Source of the DNA: Fomitopsis serialis
Taxonomy: Eukaryota; Basidiomycota; Agaricomycetes; Polyporales; Fomitopsidaceae
Assembly (NCBI RefSeq): GCF_022376445.1
Contig: NW_025955008.1
Span: 124,001 to 188,000, forward strand
Direction of reading: 5' to 3'
Length of the DNA stretch: 64,000 nucleotides
Part shown: positions 21,871-34,186 of the stretch, piece after piece
How positions within the stretch are numbered: the first letter of the stretch is position 1
Layout of the letters: every line of letters begins with the position of its first letter
Made by a program: the position numbers and the translations under genes
Notes under the pieces: generated by a model
The model's input: only the letters and a program-made list of their open reading frames with translations
Told to the model about the DNA's origin: nothing
The model's database searches: none

Positions 21871-23256
21871 CTACGGCTGGATGTGGACGGCAGGAGGTGG
21901 CATGGGGAATGAACGAACAGTAGCAATGTCGGCGTCATCGTCCTGTCCACTGAGAGTCGACATGCGCGACGCGGTCGAGCCGTCCATCGACAAAACGCGG
22001 AGACGCTCCTCGATCTCCTCCGGCCGCAGGTCAAGCGCTGCGATCAGCGACTTCATCGCATGAGCACCGAACACATTCACGCTGTTTCCGCTCGCGACAG
22101 AGTCCATATGGCTGTGACTGAAGGCGTCAGGCGGTGCCACGCGGTAGACTGGGACCTCTTGGATGTCGGCGAACGGATTAGAGACGCGCTCGGACTTGCG
22201 AATGCTGGCTGCACGGCTGGCGGCCGTCGATTCACCGATGCTGTGCGCCCGGCTCCTCCGACTGTAGTTGAGGCTATTGCTGCGACTGCGCGTAGGGCGA
22301 CGCTGCAGCTCCTGGGCGTTGAAGAAGGGGTTTGCGACGCTCCGACGCTGCTCCGAGACATCGTTGAAGGGGTTCTGCACCTCCGTCGGGCTGTCGATGA
22401 TCTCGTCGCCCATGGTCAACACCTCAGCGGACTCCCACTGGTGAATGGTGGTCGCCTCCGCAACAGGGGTCATCTTGGCAAAACCCAACGTCGGTGACAC
22501 CGCACCGGACTCTACACGCACGGAACGCATCTCCAGGAAGGAGTCCTCGTGGACCGTTGATCCGTCCCACGAGACCCCGCTCTCACCGCGATGTGCAGCA
22601 TATGGACGAGAGGGCTGCTCGAGAGCAAGCTCCTTGGCAAGGCCAGGATGATACTTCGCAAATTCGAGGGGCGGAAGACTGAACCCGCCTTGGTCGTCGT
22701 CGAGGGCCTTGGTGCGCGTGGTACGCATGCTGGGAGAGGACTTTTTGAACATCTGCGAATTCTTCTCCTGCAACTCCCGCTCGCCTGGCGACGTTGGTGA
22801 CGACCCTTCCCATCTGTCTCCGCCCTCGGCCAACTTGTCCCACCGACCTGCCCGGTTCTTCTGCTCCTTCTTGATCGAGCGCTTCGAATAGAGGTAGAAA
22901 GCGAACAGCAGCAGAGCGAGACCTGCGAAAGCGCCGACGCAAATGCCCACCACAGCACCGATAGATATGTCAGAATTATGCGAAGACGCGGCGGCAGAGG
23001 TAGCCGATGATGTTGCTGTCGAGCTAGCTTGCGAAGTGGGCGAATGGGATACCGTAGACGTGAGAGTGATGCCGCCATTGGCGGCTATGGAGTAGTGTAC
23101 GGTTTCACTCGTCACTGAGCCCGCGGCGTCGGTGTTGAGGATAAGGGAGGTGCTGGCCAAGGCAGTCGCTGCTGACGCGACGCCAGAGAAACCTGCTATG
23201 GTTGGAAGAGCTGTCTCCGCATCTTCTTGCCTCTTGGCATGTTTCTTGATATGCAT
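21871..23256 (-). CDS. Single-pass membrane protein with Ser/Thr-rich ectodomain and NPF motifs
   Basis: An uninterrupted 461-residue frame starts with ATG at 23256. Residues 1-95 are Ser/Thr/Ala-rich and probably O-glycosylated, without a clear signal peptide. A strong transmembrane helix (about 97-123, IGAVVGICVGAFAGLALLLF) is followed by a basic stop-transfer stretch (SKRSIKKEQKNR), giving an outside-in topology. The 330-residue cytoplasmic tail is disordered and Ser-rich, with three NPF tripeptides (VQNPFND, VANPFFN, VSNPFAD) of the kind that bind EH-domain endocytic adaptors. The architecture resembles fungal mucin-like or wall-sensor proteins, but no family was recognised. Function unknown. 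Confidence 0.75.
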   Translation of the reverse strand: MHIKKHAKRQEDAETALPTIAGFSGVASAATALASTSLILNTDAAGSVTSETVHYSIAANGGITLTSTVSHSPTSQASSTATSSATSAAASSHNSDISIGAVVGICVGAFAGLALLLFAFYLYSKRSIKKEQKNRAGRWDKLAEGGDRWEGSSPTSPGERELQEKNSQMFKKSSPSMRTTRTKALDDDQGGFSLPPLEFAKYHPGLAKELALEQPSRPYAAHRGESGVSWDGSTVHEDSFLEMRSVRVESGAVSPTLGFAKMTPVAEATTIHQWESAEVLTMGDEIIDSPTEVQNPFNDVSEQRRSVANPFFNAQELQRRPTRSRSNSLNYSRRSRAHSIGESTAASRAASIRKSERVSNPFADIQEVPVYRVAPPDAFSHSHMDSVASGNSVNVFGAHAMKSLIAALDLRPEEIEERLRVLSMDGSTASRMSTLSGQDDDADIATVRSFPMPPPAVHIQP

Positions 23257-23659
23257 CGCTGCGAAAGGACTGAATGATGGTGAGGTGTAAGGAGCGTCGT
23301 CTCAATGAGAGTACACCCTGCGAGGGCAGGGGATGGGCGGGGACGCTGAAGCCAAAGCTGAGGGCGCTGGGCGCGCGCGAGAGACAGTCAGATTTCAGCC
23401 ATAAGCAGAGAGGTGAAGCTTGAAGGTGCGCACCTGCGAAAGAGTCGCCCGGACTCGCTTGCGGCCTCGTCGTTGGGAACAGCGGGGGGACAGATGGACG
23501 ACCGCGCGATGGATGCGAAGGAGCAACGTGTGACGGGCACAGCAGCGGAAACACGTGACATGTCCGTGACAGCTGCTTAACCGTTGATAGTCACGCTGCG
23601 CGGCGTCACGATGGCAACAGGCGTGTTGTGCCGGAAATGGTAACGCCCCACATCCTTCA
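23257..23659. other. Upstream region of the membrane protein gene
   Basis: No gene recognised. An open frame of 149 codons on the minus strand overlaps the start of the membrane protein gene in another frame and is taken as a shadow. Confidence 0.4.
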
Positions 23660-24006
23660 GTACTTTACGTTCAAGGCGGTCGCGTATTCCACCGCCTCCC
23701 CTTTGAACAAAAAGTGTCTTCGCGTACGCTTCTTGCAAGCCATCTGTCTCGTCTCGCTACATGCGACCGGTCGCATCGTACCCGGTCTTGAGTGATGAGC
23801 GGCCTCCAGGCGATCCTGACCTTGTTGTTATTGAAAATATCGACGAACCAACTCACGTCCTGTGAACGCTTGGGCAGCGAAGTCGTTCAAGAACAGTCGA
23901 ACGCTATCGTATCGTGGGATACCGACTGCGAAGGGACCCGAGAACGTGTTATTTGACACGAGACAAACGTTGCTCCTTGGCTCCGTCAATACTAACTGAT
24001 CCATGA
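23660..24006 (-). CDS. Possible small gene, unrecognised
   Basis: The minus strand from about 24006 reads MDQLVLTEPRSNVCLV and GPFAVGIPRYDSVRLFLNDF, then a GTGAGT donor. A short gap later a second frame (FKGEAVEYATALNVKY) ends at a stop near 23660. The first segment looks coding, but the implied intron is only about 36 bases, which is shorter than the others in this window. It may be a gene fragment. Confidence 0.25.
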
Positions 24007-24400
24007 TGGACTGTGAGGCTGAGTATGCGGTTCAAGTCGAACGGTGCTTCACCAACGAATTACTTAGATCTAGCGACGTGCTATGCAGACTAACGTCTAC
24101 AACTTCTACTGCCATGCAGCCTGAGGCGGGTCATGGGCAGTGGTATGGCGATGTGCGAACGTGGTCGCCCGGCTTCGGAGTGCGCGAGAAGGTGACAACA
24201 TCATTACAGCTCCAACAGATACACACGAGGCCAGAGGGCATGGACGATGATTCCACAATTCTGGAAGATGCCACTCAGACGTCGTCAATCCTGCGGACAG
24301 TTGGCGTAAGACGAGTATATGCAGCAGTTAGATACACGAACCAGGAGAAAATACCGCGACGGTGCTGGCGGTCACGTCCCAACTGAGTAGATGGCAGTCA
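24007..24400. other. Intergenic region
   Basis: A 127-codon plus-strand frame (24003-24386) has no recognised domain and overlaps the start of the possible small gene. No support for a gene. Confidence 0.4.
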
Positions 24401-25724
24401 CTAGTATATTCGTGAGGAGGTATGGACGACTGTGATCTGCATGTTCGTCTTGAGCACAGGTGCTATGAGCCGCCAGAGGCTGACAAGGTCTCCAGCAGCC
24501 AAATGCGGGCCTTGTTCATCGCGTTCCAGGAGTGTCCGAAATGAGAATGAGATCTTCATTGTTGGGTACTTCTCGTGCAAGGATAGCAGGGCGTCGGACA
24601 TCTCATTCCAGTCAATGAATTCCCAGTGAAAGCGACCATAGACGACGTCAAACTGAAGTTTCACTTCACGCATGTCGCGTGAGTTGATTTTCGAGATGAA
24701 CATCGGGATAGAGGGCCAGCAATTCGCGTTATGTGAAGCAAAAACAAACGCCAAGGTGAGCACCTCCAGCGAGCGATGACGGGAGATGTCGGTCTTCGAA
24801 AGCCATCCTACCAATAGTGAGAGCAGAAATGATGAGCTAATTTGAGGGATTAAGACATTCGAGCTCACCATCATGTGCAGCATGGAAGACATACTCCTCG
24901 AGCGTCTCCGCAGCTCTCCTAAAGATTTCAGATAATGTTGTCCACTCTTGGATAAGCTGTTCCGTTTCCGGTCCGAAAGACCACCATTCCAGTCTTCTGA
25001 GCGGTAGCTCGAATGGTGCCCGTAGCAAGCCCTCTAACATCTCGTGTACGATAGAGTGATGCATGACACGCCTCTCTAGATAAAGCTCTTGTAGAGGAAT
25101 GCAGTGTCCTCCATCACGAGGGCTGCTGATAGGAAGGGTGGCGGCGTCGAGGGCTATCTCCCCGACTTCCGGCTGAATAATCTTCAGAGTCTCCAGGGAG
25201 GGAAAAGCGGCAACGAGGTGTAGGGCCTCATCGCCTGTACCAAAGGTGACGTGCTCTAGGGAGAGCGACTTCAAGCGGTGAAAGGGAAAGACGGAGGCGA
25301 TCGCATCCCGCAGGTTACATTCAGCGGCGCCTGGGCAAACCAGCTGCACGAAGTTGTACCAATCGAAGAAGGGCATGTCCAGAGACTCGACGTTGGGGAG
25401 CCGGCGGGCTATTTCGCATAGCAGGTGGTAGTGACGTACACCCTTTCTGCGTGTGAAACGGAGGGGGAAGCTGGGTAGGTGCAGCTCTCGGACCAGATTG
25501 CCCACACCTATACGGCCAGGAGCATCCAAGGTCGAATCGAGGGTGCTCAGAAAGCGTATGATAGACGTTCTGCGGCGCAGCTCGACGACTTTAAAGAGAT
25601 GGAGACGCGCCGTCGGAACCCACGCGGAGCAGACGAGGCAGCACGCTCTGAGGGTGACGGGATCGCCACAGAGGAGATCGAGGATACGTTCCTCGATCTC
25701 GATGGGAAGCTCGACGGGTGGCAT
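24401..25724 (-). CDS. F-box-like protein, two exons
   Basis: Exon 1 runs 25724-24869, a phase-1 intron 24868-24808 (61 bp), and exon 2 24807-24401, giving about 420 residues. The start is the ATG of MPPVELPIEIEERILDLLCG rather than the ATG seven codons upstream, by analogy with the other copies. The F-box-like motif is followed by a leucine-rich body with NVESLDMPFFDWYNF, and by the post-intron segment WLSKTDISRHRSLEVLTLAF. It is closer to the copies at 30-37 kb and 53 kb (DISRHRSLTVLTL) than to those at 943 and 17914. Intact. Confidence 0.85.
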
Positions 25725-26483
25725 CGTATAATTCTGCCCTTTCACTGAGCTACCCGCATGAGTAATCAGTCCTCAATGAAGTCCACACGGTACAGATTCT
25801 ACGACGTACGGCGTTATGAAGACCTCAATGGAACGAAGGTCACGGTACGCCCAGACTTTGTCACAACCTACACGGAATCAAATTAGTCGGACTGCTGAGC
25901 GAGTGAACAAGCATGTGTTAGACACTGCATACCTGTCTACGTTTCTGTCTTAGGGCTATCGCACTAGTAGATTCTAGCTGGGGTATGGGATTCCGAAAGA
26001 TGTACTGGAGGAGCACCCTGCCTGGCAAGGGGTTTCGCGTCGACGTGGTGATCTGAGATCGCAGTGGAGTGCGACATCGGCAGTTCCCGATCCGGCACAC
26101 ATGCGGATGCCAGTACTGAGTCTGTTGACGTTCGCTCTTGTTTTCCAGTCACTGCCTCGCAAGATACGCACAGACAGAGCCTCCGCGCTGGTCCACAACG
26201 ACAAGCGATGAATGATGTAACAGTGAATCTACAGAGTGCGTAATATGATGAATTGGTCTATGTGCGCAAAGTATACAGTACTCTACATGGTTCCAACTCT
26301 GAAGCATCCAAATGATGACCCTCCAATTCCACTGCAAGGACCCTTAACGCGCCTCGCGCCAGAACAACAAGTAACTTACATCCAGATACAGTCCCTGCCC
26401 TCCCTACGTCCGAGGGCTCCCATGTCATGTGTTCGTCCACATAAACGACGGACCGCCTGGCGACTCTAATGACACCCGCGCGT
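25725..26483. other. Intergenic region
   Basis: No gene recognised on either strand. The last part is the 3' flank of the SH3 gene. Confidence 0.5.
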
Positions 26484-27444
26484 TCAAACTCGCAGCCTCA
26501 CAGGGCGCGTCGGGCGCACGCCCTCCTCCGATCGGACGAACACCCACGCCGGCACCGCCCCAAACTCAACGTCGCCCCGGCGCCCGCGGCTCTCGCGCCC
26601 GACCACGCACCAGCCGTCGTCGAACCCCTGCACGATCGCGAGGTGCTCGCCGCGCGTGACGATGAGCTCGTCCGGGAGCGCGCGCAGGAAGACCTGGTGC
26701 ACCCGCCGCATCTGGCCCTCCTCGAACATGGACGCCGACGCGGAGTGCGAGGACGTGCCGGAGTTGACGCTGTTCCGCAGCGGGCTGCTGCGCGAGACGA
26801 AGGACACGGGCCGCGAGCTGCTGCCCGGCCGGCTCGAGAGCGAGCGCGGGGCCTCCTGGACGGACTGCGGCGGTCGCTGCGTTCGCGTGAGTGAGGTACA
26901 CTACCTCTTCCAGATCGGAGACGGCGGCTGGAGGAGGATCGGTGGGGGGAGAGGTAGAGTCTGGGTGGTGTCCACGGTAAAGTCGCTTGTCTGTCGTGTG
27001 TGGCCCGCTCTCGGCGTCAGCGTCTTTTCGGGCATGACAACGCTAGCGGTGACTAGTGCTCTGTTTACGGCCTTGGACTTCGACACCTCCCTCGGCCGTG
27101 GGGCGGGGCTTTCCAGCACACTGCGCGCAGTGTGCTAATCAGCGTGCAGCGGACGAAGATGGCGGACAGACGTACTCTGCCTTTTCCTCGGCCTGGATGA
27201 GCAAGGACTTCCTCGCTATGCGCTTTCTGTCCTCCACTATCGTTTCCCTCTCCCGCCTGGTCCTTCCCCGCCTCCTGAAGAAGTAAATCGCCAGCCATAT
27301 CCCGCACCCAATCACCAAGACCCCCGCGAATGCGATCCCAGCCAGCGCCGCCCTGTCGGTGCGCAGAGACTCCGGCGGAGACGGGCCGCCCCCGAGGGCG
27401 TCAGACGTTGCGCGAGCGAGGAGAATGGCGGAGGGAGGCACCAT
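26484..27444 (-). CDS. Transmembrane-SH3 protein (Fus1-like architecture), possible in-frame stop
   Basis: Exon 1 runs 27444-27176, a 55-bp phase-2 intron (GTACGT...GCGCAG) 27175-27121, and exon 2 27120-26484. The start is the ATG of MVPPSAILLARATS; an upstream in-frame GTG is not used. A transmembrane helix (about 32-56, LAGIAFAGVLVIGCGIWLAI) is followed by RRRGRTRRERE. After a KAVNRALVTASVVMPEK segment shared with the second copy comes a C-terminal SH3 domain (PDELIVTRGEHLAIVQGFDD, then WCVVGRES and AVPAWVFV). An in-frame TAG at 26901-26903 splits exon 2. It is either removed by an unseen second intron or a nonsense mutation. SH3 domains bind proline-rich partners; the membrane-SH3 layout recalls yeast Fus1, a cell-fusion protein. 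Confidence 0.6.
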
Positions 27445-30025
27445 TGTCGCAGCACTGGCCGCGTGCACGGCTCAAGTACGCTGGCGGGAGTGTTGGAAAC
27501 GGTTGGGAGGAGACAGGAAAGTGAGGCGATCTCGCGCACGGGCGAGCGAGCGAGCGAGCGGAAGCGGACGCCTGGGAACTGACGCTGCACGAATATAGCA
27601 TGCCCATCGGAGGCGTCTCACGCGAACGGTGATGCTTACGCAGGGCTTGATTAAGCCAAAGCACGCCGGGTCGGGCGCAAGGCGGAAGAATCTCCCCCAT
27701 TTTGAGACGATAAGTGCGTGTCTTCTCAACGTACGTCAAGGAAGAGGTGTCTCGCCTACCACAGGGCACTCAAGCACACACAATTCGAGGATGGTGCGCG
27801 CTGAAGAGGACTGCATGGCGTCAAGATTGTGGTCGGATCCTTGTCTGGCGGTCTGTCGGAGGACCGAGCCCTGCCCAGTATGTGCCTGACGGCGTCCGGC
27901 ATGCCCTGGCCGGCACTCTGCAGTCGTAGTTGATACAATGACAGCTGCCATGCCCCGGATATGCCTCAGAGCGTACGTATCTCCCTCTTTTGCGCGGTCC
28001 GTCAGCATCTCAACAACCCACGTTAACGTTTGCAGGCTCACGGCCTAAGGCGAAAGTTCGGGCTGCCAAGGGAGTAACTGTTGCGGTCACCTTCGCCGCA
28101 CCGCAGGGAACTACAGCCTCTATGCATAGCGCACAGGTCTACACGATGATGTCTTCGATCGGTGACCCCCGTACTCTGCCACAAGTGCCTACTTAGGTGT
28201 GGTAATTGCCTGATCTTACAGACCGTCTCAAGCCGCGCCACCAGGAATGGTGAACCTGCCTCAAATGGAAACACCATCACCTCATCGGGCAAGCACTGTC
28301 AAGCCCGGGCCGATCGAGCAGTCTTATTCGCGTCGCGTCCGGACACCGCGGTACGTACATCCATATGCGCTGAGCATATGCTAGTGTTGGCACTACCCGT
28401 CCCTCGTTGGGATGGTCCCCTGTTTCTTAGATGCTACAGTGACCTTCTCAGGGGACGGCGATCTGTTGAGAACACGAAGACTCGCGAACCACGGAATGAC
28501 GCATGCGTGTGTCGCGTTTATTTATGTATGAGAAGTTGCCTCTAGCGACTCATCCAGATCATCTGCAGTCGCCGCCAGAGTCTTCAAGCTGGGACGAAGG
28601 GTCGACGGAGCGCGACGGATGCGTACAATCAGGTGCGATACGGTACGACATTTGCCGCTGCGTTAGCAATGAGCTTGTCACTGAACATCGGAGGACAGAC
28701 ACTGCAAGTTCCGTTTTCGCGGAAGCCAGGGTTACGAAGCGTCAGGTAGGCGCGAGACTTGACCACAGACAGTAGATGCTCAGTACTATTAGTACTCAGC
28801 GCTCAGCGCTGACTTCGCGATGATCTTGTAGTGCCTGTGAAGATTGTGGACCATCAGCAACGTTCGACGAACATGCACGCGATTGTGATACACCACATCC
28901 GGATCTATCACTCGAGATACGGAGCAAGCTCCGTGTCACCTCCAAGGCGATTCTCGCCCTAGAGTGTCCGTTTCGACGTTAGCTGCTGGTGCGAGTCCTC
29001 TTCGTGATTGACGAGGACACGACCGTGCGCGGTGTATTCGGCACTAGTCTGTTTGTTGCATCGGGCTCTTCGCTTCCCTTTCAGTCGTTTCGCAGTCATT
29101 GCGTGCAGACTGGCGCATTCTGTTCCGAGGATCGGCACAGTGTCCTCGCCGCGTACACCACATATCGATCCTTCCTCGGCTAGGGAGTCTCGTAATGACG
29201 TCGAGCGAGAAATCCATTGGATGCCGTAAGCGCCACTCGCGCGCTGCGAATGGCGCGACGAAGGCTACTAAACGCTCTCCTTGGTGTCTCTTGCATACCA
29301 AGATGCGAGTTAGGCCAACGTGAAGCGAAATCTGCAAAGCGCCTTGACAGAAACGCAGATCACGGTGAGGCTGACGAGCGGACATGCGCGAATGTGCCTC
29401 CGCATACCAGTCCCCTGGATGCGCCTAGGAAACTTCGACCGCTTCGGGCGCGTCGAGCTGTACGACACGCTCCCTGCATTCCCACAGCCGCATATCGCCC
29501 CCCCTCCCGCAACCGCCCTCCCGTCGCCGATGCGCTTGGAGATCCCTACGAGTTCAAAGGAGTAGACCCGCGCGAAGCGATCTGCGTACAGGAGCGCCTG
29601 AACAACTGCAAACGACTACGACCTCAGGCTGTCCGGCCCAGTTCGAACCTAGACCCCTGAGGGAAGGCAGCAACTATTAGGGCTGAGCGCTGAGCGCCAA
29701 TGCCTGAGGCCTGAGGCCTGAGGCCTGAGGGGTGGCACGGTGAAGGATATGCGCCGATAGACGTTACTCCAGTCGATGAAAGTTGCGCATGACCGGCAAC
29801 TGTACGTCGCTATTATCGTCGAATGAAAGTGGGACTCCAGTCCAACATCTTTCGAAACTCTTGTACTGCGAAGCGAGTGAGTCGTCCTATTCCCTGATAG
29901 TGCGTCACCTTTCGCCAATATGGTGGCGAAACCGATGGTTACGTCCGCCTATGTATGCGTAACAAGTGACACAATAAGCGGCATATATTGCAGTAGCACT
30001 TGCTAGCGAGGCGAGAATTGTAAGG
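27445..30025. other. Gene-poor region, 2.6 kb
   Basis: No gene recognised. Many short open frames overlap one another. A 7-bp tandem repeat lies at 29702-29729. Some fragments near 29750-29850 faintly resemble the last exon of the F-box genes but are too weak to call. Confidence 0.5.
29702..29729 (+). repeat. Short tandem repeat, GCCTGAG x4
   Basis: Four uninterrupted copies of the 7-bp unit GCCTGAG. Confidence 0.9.
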
Positions 30026-31477
30026 TTACACCGACAACCAGGTATGTTCCGACCATGCTTCTGACCATGTGGGGACCGTGTTGTAGGGCGATGGTGAGTT
30101 GCGGACGACTGGCTCCGGAAGCTCCGTGCGTATGACTGCAATCCGCATACCCGCCGTGAGGACGCGGCTTAGCGATTGTTTTATATGATCCACGATAGGC
30201 GGGATATCGTCCCGCGCAACAGGGAAGAGGAAAGTGAACGTAATCGTCACTGACGGCCACCTCTCGTGCAAAGACAGAAGAGCTGCTTCCATCTCGGTCC
30301 AATTGAGGAACCACAAATGGAAGCTGCTAGGGAACTCTAAAGCCTCGAATCGTAAGTTTACTTCCCGTAGGCCGCTCGAGTTGACTTGTCAGATGAATTT
30401 GGGGATAGCGGGCCAATGACTCGGAGGGGTCCGAGGGGAGAAAAAAGGACGAAAGCGACATGTCAGAGTGAGAACGGTCAGTGACCGATGGCGAGAGATG
30501 TCATTTTCCATCAGCCAGCCTGCGTATGGCAGCTGTAATTCAGACCTCGCTAAAAACTGCATGATCGGCACCGTGCTTACCGTCTCGTACAACGTTGATC
30601 CCAAAGTCCTTCAGAGTGTCCGCAGCTCCATGGAATATCTGTGTCAATCATATCGGTCCATCGAAATACTGCGACACTGCGCCCGCGCCCGATCCAGAAC
30701 TTGAACCCAAATCTCCATCGTGGGATTTTCACCATAACTTTCGGAGCCGTAACTCGAACGGCGACTCCAGCAAGCCCTCCAACATCGTCCGCATGTCTAG
30801 AGGGTTACTGCTGCATCTATCCACGATGAGCTCGTGAATGCAGATGAATTTTGGCTTTGATGAACTGGTGCAGGAACATCGCTGATTGGTACCCAAGGGC
30901 ATCTGGCGTGTGCGAATTCCAGAGTAGCCAAGGCCGGGAATGCGGAGATCAGGTGCAATGCTTGTGAGGGGAAGCCAGCGGCCATGCTCCACAGAAGTCA
31001 AATGGTCAACCGAGGAAAGGGAAAGATGGAGGCGATCGTGTCCCGCAGTTCGATGCCGGTGTCCCGGGCCTCTGGAGTGAGCAGCTTCGCACAACTGAAG
31101 AGATCGAAGGATTGCATGCCGAGGAGCTCGACGTTTGGTAGATGACGCAGGATTTGGCGTAGCAAGTCAAATCGTAGCCCTTCCTTCACACCCACCTGGC
31201 GAAGACCCATGGTCGACAGGTGCAGCTCCCGGACGAGCACGCCTACTCCCACATCATGATGACCGTATGCCTCCGGAGTACTAGTGGACTCGATAACGCG
31301 GAGGAAACGCAGGCAGTGTCTCTTGCCACGCAGCCGGACGAGTCTGAATGAATGAAGTCTCGTCGTCGGTACCCAGGCGAGGCACGTCAGGCTGCAGGCT
31401 CTCAGAGTGAGCGGGTCATCGTGTAGGTGATCGAGGACTTGCTCTTGGATTTCGATTGGCAACTCGATGCGTGACAT
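30026..31477 (-). pseudogene. F-box-like pseudogene
   Basis: The N-terminal frame from ATG 31477 (MSRIELPIEIQEQVLDHLHD) is good for 159 codons, through NVELLGMQSFDLFSC, and then runs out near 31000. The continuation is scattered over other frames: FICIHELIVDRCSSNPLDMR at about 30810-30860, MENDISRHRSLTVLTL at about 30490, and the last exon from 30316 (WFLNWTEMEAALLSLHERWP) to the stop at 30026. Several frameshifts or stops separate the pieces. The order of blocks is the same as in the intact copies, so this is a decayed member of the family on the minus strand. Confidence 0.8.
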
Positions 31478-32182
31478 ATCTTCGAGTCTTGTGCGCAGCT
31501 GTAGTCGTGATAGCAGCCACTAGAACTATGCCAGCGCCTCGCGGAAGTGCGGTGACACGGAGGTTGAACGTTGAACGTTTGAACGCTTGAACGTTTGAAC
31601 ACGGAGGTATGCTAATATGCTAAGATTTGACTTATCATGGATACGCTCAGTGCTGCGATGTGTTAACAGCCTACTTACTTGCAACCGAGAGCTCTATACT
31701 GTCGTGCCGATATCGATGGCTAGATCTGAGCCAGTGAGGTGTATTAGTAGTATGAGTCTGCCTCCGCAACCAAACTGTCGTGAGAGGTATCTCACTGGAA
31801 GTAGCTGTAACTCAGTCTCCCTGGTTGCAGCCAGAAGGAATCGTACGCAAGTGAAGGAAACTAGTATGTATTGCTTCATGACAGTGAATCTGACTGGACC
31901 GACAGTCACAGGAACATGTTATCGGAAATTGCCGGCACACCGTCGGCCATGCGTACTTGCCAATCCAAGACGATCGTTCTTCTCCTCCCTCCCTTGCACA
32001 TACTGGATTGTAGCCATTCTTTCTACAGCAGTCAGGCGAGTACGAAGGCATACAAGCACTGCGGGTGTCTTCTTACTTTTCAGATGCGGCAGCAGGTTGA
32101 GATTTTGGCGCGTCCCTCACAGAGCTTGCCGACAAGTCGTCCCCAGTTGCCACGTTACACAACGAACATCGACAACCGCGGC
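31478..32182. other. Region between divergent F-box copies
   Basis: Upstream region shared by the pseudogene at 31477 and the F-box gene at 32183, which point away from each other. It contains a degenerate GTTTGAAC-type tandem repeat at about 31561-31602. No gene recognised. Confidence 0.5.
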
Positions 32183-33577
32183 ATGCCTCCCTCGGATCTT
32201 CCACTCGAAATACAAGAACAGGTTCTGGACCACCTGCACGATGACCCTTCCGCGCTGGAGGCGTGTAGCCTGGTCTGCTCCGCTTGGCTCCCGACGGCGC
32301 GTCTGCACCTCTTCAGGACAGTCAAATTAAGGACAGTGCGAGACTGTCTGCGCTTCCTCGCCGTTCTCGAATCGACCTCAGGCGTACCCGGCGATATGGG
32401 CGCAGCCACGCTCGTCCGGGAACTGCACTTGCCGATGATGAGTTTCCGGCGGAGATGTACGGGCAGACAGAAAGGGCAGCGTTGCGACTTGCTATGCCAG
32501 ATTCTGCGCCGTGTCCCCAACATTGACACTCTGGTTATCGGTCACTTTGAGTTGCAGAGCTTCCTGGATCTGGCCAGTCCGAAGGGCACCAACACCGACG
32601 CCGATCTTCGCGGCGTCTTGACGTCCGTCTTTGCGTTCCCTCGCCTCAAGACGTTGGTCCTGCAGCAGTTTGCGGTCCGTACCGTCAGGGCGGTCTTGCA
32701 GCTTGTCTCTGCATTTCCCTCCTTGGCTATTTTGTGGATCTCTGATATCTACATCTCGAGCCCACACGACGTTCGCCTGGATACCACCCAAAGTACCGAT
32801 ATCTGCAGACGTATCCAAGAACTGCGCTTGGGACAATGGGTAGACGATCACCTTTCATTGCAAGCGTTAATGGGGATGTTGCTAGCGGCACCCTACGAGC
32901 TACAGCTCCGAAAGTTGCAGTGGATACCCAACCTCTGGCCTGCGGACTTTCAAGTTGGTGAGCCAGCGTTGCACGAGATCTTTGACAGATCTGGACGAAC
33001 TCTGGAGACGCTAGAGCTTGAAGTTGATCGCGCTGCACAACGTAAGAGGTCAGACAGAACATTGCATATCTCGTTGAGCTGAGCAGGTCATGCAGGCATA
33101 GAATGGCTGATGGGCCAGGGCCTGTCTCATCACCGGTCCCTCAAGATCCTTACCCTGGCATTTGATCTCTTGCATAGTAATCAAAGGGACCAGTCGATCA
33201 TCCCTCTATTCATCTCGAGCCTTGATTCGAGCAGCCTGCGGGAATTGAAGTTACACTTCGATGTCTGGCATGAACGCGACTCTCAGACCGCTTTTGACTG
33301 GGTGGAGCTGTCGAAGGCCTTGATTTCGTTGCATCAGAGGTGCCCCGCCGTAGCGCTTACACTGAGTTGGTGCGTCCCCATTCATCGGCAAACCAAGTTG
33401 CCAGACCTGGCCGCCGTCTATGGGAAAACGCTACAGGATGCCCTGCATGCAGGGCTGCGCATAGCTGTCGTCCGCACAGAGCTCGATGAAACGTACTCTC
33501 GCACTGGCTCAGGCTGGTTTGAGGCCGCTATGGATAATCGATGGTGGCCAGTTCGCCCAGGAATCGCCTGGTTGTGA
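32183..33577 (+). CDS. F-box-like protein, two exons
   Basis: Exon 1 runs 32183-33041, a 54-bp phase-1 intron (GTAAGA...GCAG) 33042-33095, and exon 2 33096-33577, giving about 446 residues. An upstream in-frame extension to 31871 is not used; the start is MPPSDLPLEIQEQVLDHLHD as in the other copies. The F-box-like motif is followed by a leucine-rich body (LLCQILRRVPNIDTLVIGHF, LTSVFAFPRLKTLVLQQF, SAFPSLAILWISDI) and, after the intron, WLMGQGLSHHRSLKILTLAF. It is paired tail-to-tail with a broken NTF2-like gene (34187-34654). Probable SCF adaptor; intact. Confidence 0.85.
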
Positions 33578-34186
33578 GCCTGGTGCCCGATGAAACTCAT
33601 GCCCTGCCGCTCGTCACTTTCCCCTTTATGCTAGTCTCGCTCAAGACCCTCCACGCGGCGCTAGCGCGGAGGCCTTTATGCTTCCCGTCCTCGCTACCTC
33701 CTAATCCGAATCTTTTCCTTATCCTTCGGTAGGCTCAAGACCTTCGTCAGCTCGCACTGCTTCTCCCGCGTCCCCTCCGCTATCATCGTCACGCCGACAG
33801 GAATCTCTTCGCCGCCCGGGCGGCCCTGCTACGCTCTCTGAGCCGGCGTCGTCGACGTGCCATCATGACGGTGTCCACTACGGCCATCCGCGCCGCGAGC
33901 TATGGCATGAACTCTTGGATGACTGGGGTGCCGTGCAAACGTCGTCGCTGTCTTGCACAAAGGTCGTCTCCGGGCCAATGGCAAACGACCACAACATCGA
34001 GGCGTCGTTCATGCACATGTGTGATCACAGGCCGCATACGCTAGCCCGCCTCGTAAGTTACGAGGATGCGATCCGCAGTCGTTTGCACGGCATTCGATAC
34101 TTCCGAACAGCGCTCCCTTTCTGACACGGACTTCGACAATCATTCGTAGTCGGTCCGCTCAAAGTACTCGTGTTCGCCTACTCGCG
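33578..34186. other. Spacer between F-box and NTF2-like genes (cassette copy A)
   Basis: This stretch is related in sequence to the spacers at about 43855-45023 and 50581-51119, which lie between the same two gene types. No separate gene recognised. Confidence 0.6.
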
